Positions 32,894 through 42,598 of a stretch of 64,000 nt of DNA are shown here, in pieces. Position 1 is the stretch's first letter. Each line of letters begins with the position of its first letter. A program made the position numbers and the translations under genes. The stretch covers positions 1 through 64,000 of the forward strand of contig CAIJMU010000187.1 of assembly GCA_903821875.1 (NCBI GenBank). Reading direction: 5' to 3'. The notes beneath the pieces are model-generated. The model was not told the DNA's origin and did not search any database. It saw only the letters and a program-made list of their open reading frames with translations. The stretch comes from an uncultured Spirochaetota bacterium (lineage in GTDB: Bacteria; Spirochaetota; Spirochaetia; Treponematales; Rectinemataceae).

Positions 32894-33598
32894 TCAGACG
32901 TCAGCTATCAGCAGCGTCTTGGGATCCAGCTTGATCTTGAGATCCTGGAGATTGGTGGACTCGTGGTGCTTTACAACATCGAAATGGATGTATTCGGTCT
33001 TGGGTTCGAGGACGACAAGGACGGCGATGGAGGGCATGAAGGCAGTAAGGATCGTGGGCGCCTTACCCTTTGCGGCGAGCTGCCCATCTATGGGAAGGGT
33101 AGCCGAGAACCAGATCTCGACTGCCATTTCGACCGCAAAGGCATGAACCTTGGCGAGGGTTTCCGGGTTGGATTTCTGGAAATCGAAACCGTCTATGACG
33201 AGGGTGCTGGCCTTGATGCCGCCCTCCACCATGAGGTGGCGGATGGAGCTGAGTATCTGCTCTGTCTTCAGGCTGCCCTGGCTGAAGTTCATGATGACCC
33301 GGTTGTGGACAAGCTCATCGCGGACTTCGTCTGCGTGCTCAAGGCCGCGCTTCTTGGCAACCTCGGTGAAAATGTTCTCATACCAGTCAAAAACGTGGCT
33401 CGTATTGGAGGAGAAGGACACGTGGATGACCTTCTGCCCCTGGAGGAGCTTGTCGATTGCGATCTGTACAAGGACGCTCGTTTTGCCGACGCCCTTCTTG
33501 CTGGCTATGATGCCGATGTTGCCGCTGGCAAGCCCGCCTTCGATGGACTTCTCGAGGACGCGCATCGGACTCTTGGCAATAAGCTCCGCTTTCAGCAT
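32894..33598 (-). CDS. P-loop (RecA/KaiC-like) ATPase of unknown role
   Basis: A 234-residue protein with Walker A IASKKGVGKTS (residues 32-42), a Walker B-like strand STLVIDGFDF, and RecA-like alternation of strands and helices. No family-specific partner domain is seen. It sits between fusA (13 bases) and the REC-HPt gene (25 bases), so it is probably co-transcribed with EF-G. A link to translation or signalling is possible but not shown. Confidence 0.7.
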   Translation of the reverse strand: MLKAELIAKSPMRVLEKSIEGGLASGNIGIIASKKGVGKTSVLVQIAIDKLLQGQKVIHVSFSSNTSHVFDWYENIFTEVAKKRGLEHADEVRDELVHNRVIMNFSQGSLKTEQILSSIRHLMVEGGIKASTLVIDGFDFQKSNPETLAKVHAFAVEMAVEIWFSATLPIDGQLAAKGKAPTILTAFMPSIAVLVVLEPKTEYIHFDVVKHHESTNLQDLKIKLDPKTLLIADV

Positions 33599-33610
33599 GG
33601 GAACTCCTTT

Positions 33611-35701
33611 CTACCGGCCCTGCTCGGCGCGGCGTTTCTCGAGGTACTGCTTCTTCAGCTCATCGGAGACGTTGGTCGGAACCTTCGAGTACTTCAGGAA
33701 CTCCATCGTAAACTCCGCCTTGCCCTGTGACAATGAGCGGATCACCGTGGAGTAACCGAACATCTCGGAAAGGGGAACCTCGGCCTCGACCTTGCAGAAG
33801 TGGCCATCCTCGGAACTCGAGGTGATCAGGCCGCGGCGCTGGTTTATTGAGCCGAATATATTGCCCTGGAACTCTGTCGGACCCTCGACCTCCACCTTCA
33901 TGATGGGCTCGAGGATGGCGGGCCTGGCCTTTTCGTAAGCTTCCTTGAATCCGCCTATGGCTGCGAGCTGGAAAGCGATGTCCGAGGAGTCAACCGCGTG
34001 GGAGGCCCCGTCGTTGACGACGCACTTCACGTTGACGATGGGGAAGCCAATGAGGGCGCCCTTTTCGACGCAGTGCTTGAAGCCCTTTTCGCAGCTCTGG
34101 ATGTACTCGGTCGGGATCGAGCCGCCCTTGACCATGTTGACAAACTCGAAGTTCTTCTCGCTCGAGGGCTCGATCCAGCCGGCGACCTTGCCGTACTGGC
34201 CGGAACCGCCAGTCTGCTTCTTGTGCGTGTAGCTGAACTCGGATTTCTGGGTAATGGCCTCGCGGTAGGCGACCTGGGGCATGCCCGTGGTGACCTCGCA
34301 CTTGTACTCGCGCTTCATGCGCTCGATGTAAACCTCAAGGTGGAGCTCACCCATGCCCTGCACGATCGTCTGGTTGGACTCGGGATCGACAAAGGTGCGG
34401 AAGGTCGGGTCTTCCTTGGTGAAGCGGTTCAAGGCCTTGGCCATCTGGTCGGAGGACTTCTTGTCTGTCGGCTCGATGGCCAGGGAAATGACCGGCTCGG
34501 GCACGTACATCGAGGTCATGGCGACATTGATCTTGGAGTCGCAGAAGGTATCGCCGGAGGCACACTCGATGCCGAAGAGGGCTATGATGTCGCCGGGAAA
34601 GCCTTCGGTGATGTCTTCCATCGTCGAGGCGTGCATGCGCACGAGGCGTCCGACCTTGAAGCGCTTGCGTGCCCTCGTGTTGAGGAGTTCGTCGCCCTTC
34701 TTGATGGAACCCTGGTAGATGCGCACGTAGGTGAGCTGTCCGTACTGCCCATCGTCGAGCTTGAAGGCGAGGGAAACCGTGGGGTGGGCACCCTCAGCCT
34801 GAAGGATGATCTCAGCCTCGCCCTTGTCGAGGTCCAGGGCCACATTCTTCTTCTCGGTGGGATTGGGCAGATAGGCGGAAACGCCATCGAGGAGGACCTG
34901 GACACCCTTGTTCTTGTAGGCGGAACCCACAAACACAGGTACGAGCTGATCGGCGATAGTGCCCCTGCGGACAGCCTCGACGATCATCTCGTTGGTAGCC
35001 TCGCCGTCGAGGTAGGCTTCGGCGAGTTCGTCGGAAAACATGGAAGCCGAGTCCACGAGTTCCTCACGGAACTTTTCGGCATCGCCCAGGAGGTGGGCTG
35101 GAATCTCGGCATAGCGGAGTTCGTCGCCGGCATCGCCATCAAAGTAGACAGCCCGCATTTCAAGGAGGTCGATCAGGCCCTCGAGCTTGTCCTCAAGGCC
35201 GATCGGGAGGGTCATGAAGACGGGATTGAGCCCCAGTTTTTCGGCAAGCTGGGCCTTTACCCTGTAAGGATTGGCGCCAGTCCGGTCACATTTGTTGATG
35301 AAGGCGAGCCGGGGTACATTGTAGCGCTTGAGTTGGCGATCGACGGTGATCGACTGGGACTGGACGCCGGCCACAGCGCAGAGCACAAGAATGGCCCCGT
35401 CAAGAACACGCAGCGAACGCTCGACCTCGATGGTAAAATCGACGTGTCCGGGTGTGTCGATAAGGTTGATCGTCTTGTCCTTCCACTCGACGTTGGTGGC
35501 CGCCGACTGGATGGTGATGCCGCGCTCGCGCTCGAGGTCCATCGAGTCCATGGTGGCACCAGCGCCATCCTTGCCCTTGACCTCGTGGATCGCGTGGATC
35601 TTGTTGCAATAAAAAAGGATTCGCTCGGAGAGGGTGGTCTTTCCCGAGTCGATGTGGGCACTGATGCCGATATTCCGCATCTTGGTGATGTCAAAGGCCA
35701 T
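33611..35701 (-). CDS. fusA: Elongation factor G, spirochaete type
   Basis: A 696-residue translocase. The G domain shows AHIDSGKTT (G1), [10 protein letters not shown] (G2), DTPGHVDF (G3), INKCDRTGA (G4) and [10 protein letters not shown] (G5 region). Domains II to V follow, with a domain IV loop [13 protein letters not shown]. The Ser in HIDSGKT and the overall form match the mitochondrial-like EF-G of spirochaetes and planctomycetes (spdEFG1) rather than the usual HIDAGKT type. It heads a minus-strand run of genes reaching 28.5 kb. Confidence 0.95.
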   Translation of the reverse strand: MAFDITKMRNIGISAHIDSGKTTLSERILFYCNKIHAIHEVKGKDGAGATMDSMDLERERGITIQSAATNVEWKDKTINLIDTPGHVDFTIEVERSLRVLDGAILVLCAVAGVQSQSITVDRQLKRYNVPRLAFINKCDRTGANPYRVKAQLAEKLGLNPVFMTLPIGLEDKLEGLIDLLEMRAVYFDGDAGDELRYAEIPAHLLGDAEKFREELVDSASMFSDELAEAYLDGEATNEMIVEAVRRGTIADQLVPVFVGSAYKNKGVQVLLDGVSAYLPNPTEKKNVALDLDKGEAEIILQAEGAHPTVSLAFKLDDGQYGQLTYVRIYQGSIKKGDELLNTRARKRFKVGRLVRMHASTMEDITEGFPGDIIALFGIECASGDTFCDSKINVAMTSMYVPEPVISLAIEPTDKKSSDQMAKALNRFTKEDPTFRTFVDPESNQTIVQGMGELHLEVYIERMKREYKCEVTTGMPQVAYREAITQKSEFSYTHKKQTGGSGQYGKVAGWIEPSSEKNFEFVNMVKGGSIPTEYIQSCEKGFKHCVEKGALIGFPIVNVKCVVNDGASHAVDSSDIAFQLAAIGGFKEAYEKARPAILEPIMKVEVEGPTEFQGNIFGSINQRRGLITSSSEDGHFCKVEAEVPLSEMFGYSTVIRSLSQGKAEFTMEFLKYSKVPTNVSDELKKQYLEKRRAEQGR

Positions 35702-35806
35702 GTCGCTTCTCTACCTCTCCACATATGGATGAACAACGATGAAAGGAAACCTGTTGATTCGATAATTCCGAGTCGGTTCGCAAAGCTTGCGGTTTCCTAC
35801 CCTATT

Positions 35807-35837
35807 TTGAAAAAAGCTGAACAAGCCGGAGTATAGT
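35807..35837 (+). promoter_or_regulatory. Probable promoter of the envelope protein gene at 36001
   Basis: TTGAAA at 35807-35812 and TATAGT at 35832-35837 are spaced 19 bases (18 if GTATAG is used). The interval 35702-36000 is a divergent promoter region between fusA and this gene; no RNA gene is recognised in it. The leader would be about 155 bases. Confidence 0.45.
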
Positions 35838-36000
35838 GATAAGGGCAGGAAGGTTCAAGAGGTAAGGAATTAGGCTTGACGCCACAGCTCTTTCATGAAT
35901 AAGGAGCGAAAATCCCCGAAATAGTCGGTAGGTCTAAGCCCTTGGCAAGACGAGGGCCATGAACGAAAATCCAGGTATCTTATATCTGCCAGGAGTTGAA

Positions 36001-37326
36001 ATGAACATGTCGGCCCGGCGCTTCGCCCTTGTATTGCCATTCATCCTCGTTGCATCCCTCCTTATAGCCCAGAGTCCGGATGTCTCGAAGAAAAAGGACC
36101 TGGCCATTTTCAACATCGGTTGGTACGGCTGGTCCATCCCCCTTGAGACCCTCGGGAGCATCGACCAGAAGACCCGGAAGGTCTTTGTTGACCTTGGCAG
36201 GTTCAATGTCATAGGTATCGAGCAGCGCCTGTCCACAGGCGGCCTCTCGGAATTCATCGCAGCCATCAAGAAGGCCAAGGAAAGCTCTGTTGTCATCCCC
36301 GAGAAATTCCAGTTCGGCGAGGCGACCCTCACCGAGGCTGACTGGAACAGCCTTGTCGGCGCCTTTATCGTCGCGGCCCCGGTGGTCTCCTCCTTCTCGT
36401 CGAAATGGAACGACAAGGCCCTCACCTTCGAGACCAAGCTCACCGTCCACGTGACCTTCGTCGATATCGCGGGGGGCGGAGCAACCCTGGGCGTAGCAGA
36501 AGTAGAAACGAGCGGTTCCGACAAGAAGGACCAGTTCGCATCCATCAAGAGCGCTATCGACTCCATCCCCGACCAGCTCCAATACGAGATCAGGAAAATT
36601 CCAGCCTTCCAGATCTCGAGCAAGATCCTTTCGGTCAAAAGGGGTGAGGTCAAGATGGCCCTCGGACGCAACATGGGCATCCAGGTCGGCGACGAGTATT
36701 CGGTCGTCGAGCGTTCGACCGTCGAGGGTTTCAGTGACGACAGCGAGGTCGGACTCCTGTTGGTCACCTCGGTTGGCTCCGAGGTCTCCACCGCCCAGGA
36801 GATCTACGGTGGAAAATCCATCACGCCAGAGGCTGCCCTCCAGGAAATCCCGAGGCTCGGCATCGACTTCGATCCCTACGCCCACCTCTTCCTCGGGACC
36901 GCCGGCCTCGACTTCGTTCCCGGCTTCCGCGCAGTCGCCACGCGTGGATATATCGGGTTCCGCCCCCTGGCTACAGTCCAGATCCCCCTCGGCCAGATGT
37001 TCAGTTTCGCAACGGTCCTCATCATTCCCGTAGATGTCGCCGTGGGGGGGGAACTGAACGTAAACGCAGGCAGACTCAGTCTCACAGGCTGGGGAGCCGT
37101 CGGCGCTGGCTATGTGCACTTGAGCGAGGCGATCACCGGCACGGATACAAAGACGGACTTCCTGGCCCACCTCGGCGTGCAGGCCTGGGGCAAGGCCGCC
37201 TTACTCATCAGCCGCGACATGCGCGTCTTCGGGGAGGCTGGCCTCGACTACTGGATCCCTATCAACACGCTCTTCAAGCCCTACGGCGGCCTCGGCGTCG
37301 GCGGCGGCGTAGAGCTGAAGCTGTAG
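36001..37326 (+). CDS. Exported protein with outer-membrane-barrel-like C-terminus
   Basis: 441 residues with a signal peptide (MNMSARR, hydrophobic to residue 22, cut near AQS). Residues about 25-260 form an alpha/beta region with a FNVIGIEQRL segment as in CsgG/TolB-like envelope proteins. The last 150 residues alternate polar and hydrophobic residues (FLGTAGLDFVPGF ... GGLGVGGGVEL) like beta-barrel strands. AGGAG precedes the ATG at 36001. The function is not known; it may be an outer-membrane or periplasmic complex part, like the two envelope genes that follow convergently. Confidence 0.65.
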   Translation: MNMSARRFALVLPFILVASLLIAQSPDVSKKKDLAIFNIGWYGWSIPLETLGSIDQKTRKVFVDLGRFNVIGIEQRLSTGGLSEFIAAIKKAKESSVVIPEKFQFGEATLTEADWNSLVGAFIVAAPVVSSFSSKWNDKALTFETKLTVHVTFVDIAGGGATLGVAEVETSGSDKKDQFASIKSAIDSIPDQLQYEIRKIPAFQISSKILSVKRGEVKMALGRNMGIQVGDEYSVVERSTVEGFSDDSEVGLLLVTSVGSEVSTAQEIYGGKSITPEAALQEIPRLGIDFDPYAHLFLGTAGLDFVPGFRAVATRGYIGFRPLATVQIPLGQMFSFATVLIIPVDVAVGGELNVNAGRLSLTGWGAVGAGYVHLSEAITGTDTKTDFLAHLGVQAWGKAALLISRDMRVFGEAGLDYWIPINTLFKPYGGLGVGGGVELKL

Positions 37327-37583
37327 GCCCGAAGCCCATGGGCATAGCCTGACGCGCGGATTCGGGTCAGGCGCTAGGAGCGCCAAGGATTCCGCGCGGA
37401 GCGTGCTACTGCACGTGAGCACGGAATCCGCAGGTGCGACAACGCGACCGGCCCGAAGCCCATGGGCATAGCCTGACGCGCGGATTCGGGTCAGGCGCTA
37501 GGAGCGCCAAGGATTCCGCGCGGAGCGTGCTACTGCACGTGAGCACGGAATCCGCAGGTGCGACAACGCGACCGGCCCGAAGC
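37326..37583. repeat. Tandem 124-bp palindromic repeat units (two full, one partial)
   Basis: Two copies (37326-37449 and 37450-37573), identical as far as I can read, and the first bases of a third fill the gap between two convergent genes. Each unit begins GGCCCGAAGC, contains the hairpin GGCGCT-AGG-AGCGCC, and then a larger stem formed by GGATTCCG ... CGTGCT and AGCACG-GAATCC. The gene stops lie at its edges. It looks like a REP/BIME-type element, perhaps ending transcription from both sides. Confidence 0.85.
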
Positions 37584-37589
37584 AGCGCG

Positions 37590-39050
37590 TCAGGGCAGGT
37601 TCGAGAGGAGGTCCTTGCCGAGGGCATTGGTCCCCGCTTCCACGAGGATCGCGCGGCGGGCCTGGGCCTCGTCGTTGCCGACTGCCGTCACCTGCTTGTC
37701 GGCAGTCCAGAGTACCGCGCCTGAGGCTACGTCGATGGCCGTCGCTGCGACCCGGGCTTCGGCAATCCACATGCCGGAGTCCTGGCGCAGACCGGTGATA
37801 CGCGTAACGCCGTACACAAAGCGCTTGGCCGCCCCGCGCGACGCTGCTTCGCGCACTCTGTCAGGCTGTGCCTCTACGATGAGGGTCGCGTCGATCTGCG
37901 TCGGACTGAGCACAAAGCCCGCCTTGGTGAGAACCCCCTGGAGGCTCGCAGCGCTGACGTTTCCCGGTAGACCCTGTCCCTTCTCATCGAAGTCGAGGAT
38001 GGCCAGGCCCGTGGGTATCTCCTTGGCGCGGGAAACCACCGTAAACTCAGGGTTGGACTGGAGGGCAGACATCGCATCGAGGAGGGGTTCGAGGCTTGGC
38101 GCATAGGCTGGGGGCAGAGCGTCGAGCATGTCCTCCTGGGCAGCGAAGTCCACCTTGACCGTCATCCTCGCCTTGCCCACAAAATCTGGAGAGGGAGGGA
38201 CAAACTCCGCCACACCCTGTTCATCAGTCATGAGGCTCACCGACTTGGTGACGAGCCTCGTCCCGGACTTCCGGGGATAGCCCAGGACGATCTTGACCCC
38301 GGGGACAGCCTTACCCTCAGAGCCGTAGAGGACCGTTACACGAAGCGGCCCAGGCCAGGGGGCTAAGACCGCAATGCTGCCCTTCGGAAAGGCCACCTCG
38401 ATGCTCATCTGATTGAGCAGCCCCACCGCGGCTGCAATGTTCCGTTTGACCTTTATCTCGGGATTCTCGATGCCGGGGCCAGTGGCTGCGGATGCAGCAT
38501 TTATATAGCCGGCAATGGCCTCGACAGCTTTGCCTGCCCGGAGGGCTGCCTTGGCAGCTGCCTCTGGCACGGCGACAGCATCCAGTTTCTCCTGGAGAAG
38601 GGCAGCGACGCGGGCCTTTTCCCGCTCCAGGTCAGCTGTCTTCCAGCCCGCCAGGAGCCACACGGTCGAGAGGTCTGACTTCCTATCGTAGGAGGCGACA
38701 CGATCCTTGATCTTGAAGCCCGTCACATGGTTGGAGGCCTTGCCCTTCACCGTGCTGGAATACTCGCTGGAGATGGCGCCCTTGCTCTCGGTGGTCGACG
38801 AACTCGTCTCGGCAGTCATGTCGACGCCGACGTACATCATCATTCCCGAAGCCAGGTTGGCCAGGGCCGCATCGGCGGCAGCTGCCTCGGCCCTGCCCTT
38901 GGCCTGACCCATTCCGGTGAAAAAGGTTTCACCGCCAGCAGGAGAGGGAAGCTTGGTCGCCCAGGCTGGAGGCGTCTGGCCAGCGGCCGCGAGGGCGGCG
39001 GCCAGCGCAAACAAGGCGACAAAACCGCGCTTGAAAATTCTTCCGTTCAT
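37590..39050 (-). CDS. Exported LPP20/TolB-like envelope protein
   Basis: 486 residues with a signal peptide cleaved after AAAGQ near residue 25 and no lipobox cysteine. Residues 28-180 (FFTGMGQAKGRAEAAAADAALANLA, ... VWLLAGWK) follow the LPP20 family pattern. The remainder includes an Ig-like stretch and a C-terminal domain (AILDFDEKGQ ... GVTRITGL ... VLWTADKQVTAVG) like proteins that bind envelope partners. The start overlaps the upstream gene's stop (ATGA), so the pair is coupled. The exact function is unknown. Confidence 0.65.
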   Translation of the reverse strand: MNGRIFKRGFVALFALAAALAAAGQTPPAWATKLPSPAGGETFFTGMGQAKGRAEAAAADAALANLASGMMMYVGVDMTAETSSSTTESKGAISSEYSSTVKGKASNHVTGFKIKDRVASYDRKSDLSTVWLLAGWKTADLEREKARVAALLQEKLDAVAVPEAAAKAALRAGKAVEAIAGYINAASAATGPGIENPEIKVKRNIAAAVGLLNQMSIEVAFPKGSIAVLAPWPGPLRVTVLYGSEGKAVPGVKIVLGYPRKSGTRLVTKSVSLMTDEQGVAEFVPPSPDFVGKARMTVKVDFAAQEDMLDALPPAYAPSLEPLLDAMSALQSNPEFTVVSRAKEIPTGLAILDFDEKGQGLPGNVSAASLQGVLTKAGFVLSPTQIDATLIVEAQPDRVREAASRGAAKRFVYGVTRITGLRQDSGMWIAEARVAATAIDVASGAVLWTADKQVTAVGNDEAQARRAILVEAGTNALGKDLLSNLP

Positions 39051-39973
39051 TGGAGCCCCGAATCGAAGGTGAGCGACCTTCCGCGTTGATACAGGAGATT
39101 GAGATCGGGCATGCCCGCAGCCTCTGCTGCGTCGAAGACCAGATCCTGAACCTTGTCCGCCTTCACAAAGGCGAAGACATTGAGCCGCGTCTCCTCCGGC
39201 GTATAGCTCACCTGCTCGACCTCGCGGACCTTTTTGCCGAGAGTCCGCCTGAAGGTGGACATGATCTTGGCATCAGGGGTCTTGTTGATGATAAGCTCGT
39301 AGCGGAGTCCCTTGGCCAGGGAGTTCTTCATGAGATCCCTGACCTGGGTGGTAAGGCGCGGCATGAGGGTCCACACCGCCGAAGAGATCGCGTTTCCGGC
39401 AGCCTGGTCGAAATTGGCCGGACTGAAGGCTTCCTGCCCCGTATAGGGGATGGAGCCCAGCATTGTCGCAGTGGCCGGGTCAAAGATCTTGACCGTACCC
39501 TGGGCTGCCGCCTTGAACTTCCCGCCTGACGAAGTGTCCTTGACCGAAAAGTCGATTTCCACATAGACATCGGCATTGAACTTGCGGGCGAGGAACTGCA
39601 GCATGCTGATGGATCCACCGGTCTCGGACTGCCAGGCTGCGGATTGGTCCTTCTTGTTCTTCTCTATCTGGTCGAAATCGATCACCGCGAGCCCAAGCTT
39701 CTCGATGAGGTAGCGGTTGGCCTGGGTCACTGCCATCTTGGCAAGGGCGGGGCTTAGCTTGTCTCCGTCAGCGACAAAAACCATATAATTAAGGTGATCG
39801 AGATAGCCTGTCAGGAAAGCCTGCTCGGCCGCGCTCAGGCCCGTTGTATCGGCAGGAGCGCCTGAACTGCCTCCGGAGGCCTGGGCGGATGCTGGCAAGC
39901 CCGCAGCCAAAAGGACAAGGAGGAAGGCCAACCCCATCGCCATACCCCTCGATAGCAGACAACTTTTCTTCAT
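39047..39973 (-). CDS. Exported protein, DUF6175-like
   Basis: 308 residues with a signal peptide (MKKSCLLSRGM, hydrophobic to about residue 30, ASAQA cut). The mature part has LIEKLGLAVIDFDQIEKNKKDQ, then SISMLQFLARKFNADVYVEIDF, as in DUF6175 proteins. It should lie in the periplasm or at the outer membrane. The ATG at 39973 was chosen for its AAGGAG seven bases upstream. It is first of a two-gene operon with the LPP20-like protein. Confidence 0.6.
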   Translation of the reverse strand: MKKSCLLSRGMAMGLAFLLVLLAAGLPASAQASGGSSGAPADTTGLSAAEQAFLTGYLDHLNYMVFVADGDKLSPALAKMAVTQANRYLIEKLGLAVIDFDQIEKNKKDQSAAWQSETGGSISMLQFLARKFNADVYVEIDFSVKDTSSGGKFKAAAQGTVKIFDPATATMLGSIPYTGQEAFSPANFDQAAGNAISSAVWTLMPRLTTQVRDLMKNSLAKGLRYELIINKTPDAKIMSTFRRTLGKKVREVEQVSYTPEETRLNVFAFVKADKVQDLVFDAAEAAGMPDLNLLYQRGRSLTFDSGLQ

Positions 39974-40126
39974 TCCATGACTCCTTGATATAAGGCCCAC
40001 CGGTGCTGACCCAGCGTACAGGCTAAAGGATGGGAGGAAAGCCCGTCTTTTTCAAGATCCCGCCTCCACTGCTTTTGCTTGCTTCGCCGAATCCCAGGCA
40101 CCATACTCGGGAGGCGGAGGAAATCC

Positions 40127-40585
40127 ATGGACGACACCGACCTTTCAGGCCTCGACCTCGCCGGAGCGCGCGCCTACCTCGTAGAATTCGCCACGAGTTC
40201 CAAGCTTGCACGAAAAGCCCTCACCGCCCTCGACGAGGATCTGGCTCTCTGGACCACGCGTGTCGCCCTGGCCGAGGGCAAGGGTATGGCTGAACTGGCT
40301 GCGGCAGCCAAAACCAAGCTCAGCGAACTCGAGGCGAAGCGCGCTCCACTCGCCGCAGAGCTCGCCGAGACCGAGGACAAGGTCCGCCGAATCCGTGAAA
40401 AGCTCCCCCTTGTCGCCGCCAGCGAGCGGAGCATCGACGCCGACCGCCTCCTTGCGGAGCTGCAGCTGATGACCGGAGAACTCCTGGGGGACACTTCACC
40501 GAAGCTCGAGGCCGACCTGGCTAGGCTCGAATCGGAGGCTGCCGTGGAAGAGGGACTCGCTGCGCTCAAGAAGAACGCGGGGTAA
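40127..40585 (+). CDS. Small coiled-coil protein of unknown function
   Basis: 152 residues, highly charged and helical, with Leu/Ala heptad-like spacing from residue 25 to 150 (KLSELEAKRAPLAAELAETEDKV, cut here). No catalytic motif, signal peptide or membrane segment is visible. GGCGGAGG stands before the ATG at 40127. It ends 4 bases before the convergent ROK gene. It may be structural or chaperone-like; I do not recognise a family. Confidence 0.6.
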   Translation: MDDTDLSGLDLAGARAYLVEFATSSKLARKALTALDEDLALWTTRVALAEGKGMAELAAAAKTKLSELEAKRAPLAAELAETEDKVRRIREKLPLVAASERSIDADRLLAELQLMTGELLGDTSPKLEADLARLESEAAVEEGLAALKKNAG

Positions 40586-40589
40586 GAGG

Positions 40590-41759
40590 CTACTTCCCGA
40601 TCGTCCCACCGCCCTGGAAAAAGCGCTCGAGGGCCAGGGCTACACCTCCGAGGGCGGGAAACTCCGGGTCGAGGCTCGAGCGTTTGATCTCACAGGGACG
40701 GTCGTTGGCCTCGACACGGCGGGCGACCTCCGAAAAGAGCGCTGAATCCCTGAAGGCCGAGCCGTAGAGGGTGACGACCGAGGGGTCGCAGAGTTCGATG
40801 GCATTGCCCAGAGCCCGCGCAAAGTGGCTGGCCAGGAGGGCAAAGGCCTCCGGATCGCGGACTGAGAGTGCAGCGCAGAGGGTCTCGACAGTGGAACCCT
40901 GCATCGAAAGGGCCAGTCCAAGGGCCTGGGCAGACACGAGGGACTCGAGGCAGCCCCTGCGCCCGCAGTAGGGGCAGGGGGGACCATCGGCTGCCACGAA
41001 GGTGTGACCGAGTTCCCCCGCCCGGTTGTGGGCACCCGACCAGGGCAGTCCACCCGGAGTCCAGGCGGCACCGACGCCAGGCCCGTACTTTACCAGGAGG
41101 AGGCCGGCGGGGGGGCTTTTTTTCATATCCGTGAGGAGGAGTTCCGCAACTGAAAGAGCCCTGACATTGTTGTTGACCGACACAGGCACGCCGAGGGCTG
41201 CCTCGAAGGGCTCCCTGATCGGTACAGTCCCCTCCCAGAGGCGCGGCTCCCGGAGGGACAGACCCGAATCCGGATCGACCCGTCCGGTGACACCGACTCC
41301 TGCGCCCAGGACCCCGGCCGCAGCTGCGCCCTCCCCTCCAAGAAGTTCGCCCACCGCCACTGCAGCGGCCTTGGCGAAAACCGTCCCCGGCTCCGCTCCC
41401 CTGGGTACCTTGGGCAGCGAGATGTTCCGTACTCCAAGCACCGTGCCGCCGAGGTCGGAGACGAGGACCTGGATCCTCTCCTGGTCGATGCCGACTCCAA
41501 GAAGCTTTCCCGCCTCGTTCCGTATGCGGAGGAAGATCTTCCGGCGTCCGGCCTTGCCGTTGCCTCCCGAGGAACCCGCCTCGACGATGAGCCCCTCCTC
41601 GAGGAGCTCGCCGACGAGGATCGTCACCGAGGCCCGGGTCAGGCCGATGCTCGAAGCCAGGTCATTGCGTGCAATTGCTCCATTCCTGTGGACGAGGCTG
41701 AGGAGGCCGAAGCGGTTGCGCTTCCTGATGTCACTGGCGCTCAGGCCGCGATGCGTCAT
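40590..41759 (-). CDS. ROK-family transcriptional repressor (proposed SQ regulator)
   Basis: 389 residues. An N-terminal winged HTH (IRKRNRFGLLSLVHRNGAI, LTRASVTILVGELLEEGLI, quoted in part) precedes a ROK sugar-binding domain with AGELGHT and the zinc motif CPYCGRRGCLE. ROK repressors bind palindromes and are released by sugars. Its gene forms a unit with the DUF4867 gene (ATGA overlap) and is divergent from the kduI/sqw-like operon. Two palindromic TTAAAG-type sites lie in the divergent gap, and a third precedes the SQ import operon, so the ligand is probably SQ or a sulfosugar intermediate. Confidence 0.88.
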   Translation of the reverse strand: MTHRGLSASDIRKRNRFGLLSLVHRNGAIARNDLASSIGLTRASVTILVGELLEEGLIVEAGSSGGNGKAGRRKIFLRIRNEAGKLLGVGIDQERIQVLVSDLGGTVLGVRNISLPKVPRGAEPGTVFAKAAAVAVGELLGGEGAAAAGVLGAGVGVTGRVDPDSGLSLREPRLWEGTVPIREPFEAALGVPVSVNNNVRALSVAELLLTDMKKSPPAGLLLVKYGPGVGAAWTPGGLPWSGAHNRAGELGHTFVAADGPPCPYCGRRGCLESLVSAQALGLALSMQGSTVETLCAALSVRDPEAFALLASHFARALGNAIELCDPSVVTLYGSAFRDSALFSEVARRVEANDRPCEIKRSSLDPEFPALGGVALALERFFQGGGTIGK

Positions 41760-42445
41760 GCGCCCTCCAGGGGCGTGACCGCTCGGTTGGGACCGCGCAG
41801 CGTCGGCAAGACCCCCTGGTCGACGAGGACCCTCCTCTCGGGATGGGCGATGATCCACTTGTTGCGCTTGCGGAGAAGGGGATCTCCCGCCGGGCGCTCT
41901 CCTGGCCCGAACTCCAGGTTGGTGCCAGAGGCCAGGATGATGGCGCTCCGGAAGCCCCCGGCATGGACACGGCAGGGTGCCAGGTGAAGGGTTCCCGAAA
42001 ACAGTTCGACTGCCTGCCCACGGAGCAGGACGAGGCCAACAACCTTCGAGGAATCGAAGCCCGGTCCCGGAGACTCCTGGGACAGGTCTCCGCGAAGCCC
42101 TACAAGGAGGACAAGGTCATCGGCAGCAACCACGACCTCGCTACATTTGTGATATTCGAGGCCGTTGAGCGTTGAATTGCGGCCCGCGCAGTAGCCCACC
42201 TGGATCGGCATGCCACCCATATGGACCGCAGCGAGGATCCTTGCGTCCCCTGTCGCCTCGAGGGGAGGATGGGAGGGGACATAGGCGACGCCTTCGGCGG
42301 GAATGGCCACGCTCGCCTCGAGGGCTGCCACGAGAGCTGACCAATCTCCCGGGACGGGCGCGCCATAGGGAGCGAGGGCCCCTTCCTCCAGACCGAAAAG
42401 CCCGACCGAAGGATTGGCCGCGCGAAGCCGCTCGAGGATGCTCAA
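41756..42445 (-). CDS. DUF4867 family protein (possible sulfosugar isomerase or mutarotase)
   Basis: 229 residues matching the cupin-like DUF4867 pattern: YVPSHPPLEA, HMGGMPIQVGYCAGRNSTLNGLEYHK, cut here, then LFSGTLHLAPC and NKWIIAHPE. The histidines and glutamate could bind a metal. I assign the TTG at 42445 because AGGAGG lies six bases upstream; the longer frame lacks a site. The start is in the divergent control region of the SQ locus, with the ROK gene directly behind. A role in sugar isomerisation or anomer conversion is inferred from context only. Confidence 0.75.
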   Translation of the reverse strand: MSILERLRAANPSVGLFGLEEGALAPYGAPVPGDWSALVAALEASVAIPAEGVAYVPSHPPLEATGDARILAAVHMGGMPIQVGYCAGRNSTLNGLEYHKCSEVVVAADDLVLLVGLRGDLSQESPGPGFDSSKVVGLVLLRGQAVELFSGTLHLAPCRVHAGGFRSAIILASGTNLEFGPGERPAGDPLLRKRNKWIIAHPERRVLVDQGVLPTLRGPNRAVTPLEGA

Positions 42446-42501
42446 TCGATGCCTCCTAGTGACACTCTCCGAGAGTAGCACAGCCTCGCTCCTTACGCAA
42501 A

Positions 42502-42522
42502 TAAGTTAAATACTTTCACGAT
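42502..42522. promoter_or_regulatory. ROK operator site A (imperfect)
   Basis: TAAGTTAAA-TA-CTTTCACG matches 16 of 21 positions of the perfect palindrome at 42598. It lies about 57 bases upstream of the DUF4867 start on that gene's side of the divergent gap. Confidence 0.65.
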
Positions 42523-42569
42523 CACGTCATGGCATTTCCCTCGATTACGGCTGATTTTCGCTATGCTCC

Positions 42570-42598
42570 TTGTGGAAGTCCTCGCTGCATGCTAGGAT
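42570..42598 (+). promoter_or_regulatory. Promoter of the kduI/iolB-sqw-like operon
   Basis: TTGTGG (42570-42575) and TAGGAT (42593-42598) are 17 bases apart. Transcription would start within the ROK operator, as expected for simple repression. Confidence 0.6.

Noticed and set aside
33998-35836. 612-residue open frame on the plus strand opposite EF-G
   Set aside because: Antisense shadow of fusA; composition is low in conserved motifs.
42463-42475. Short palindrome ACTCTC-C-GAGAGT in the leader of the DUF4867 gene
   Set aside because: Only 13 bases and unlike the ROK sites; could be a leader hairpin but there is no further support.
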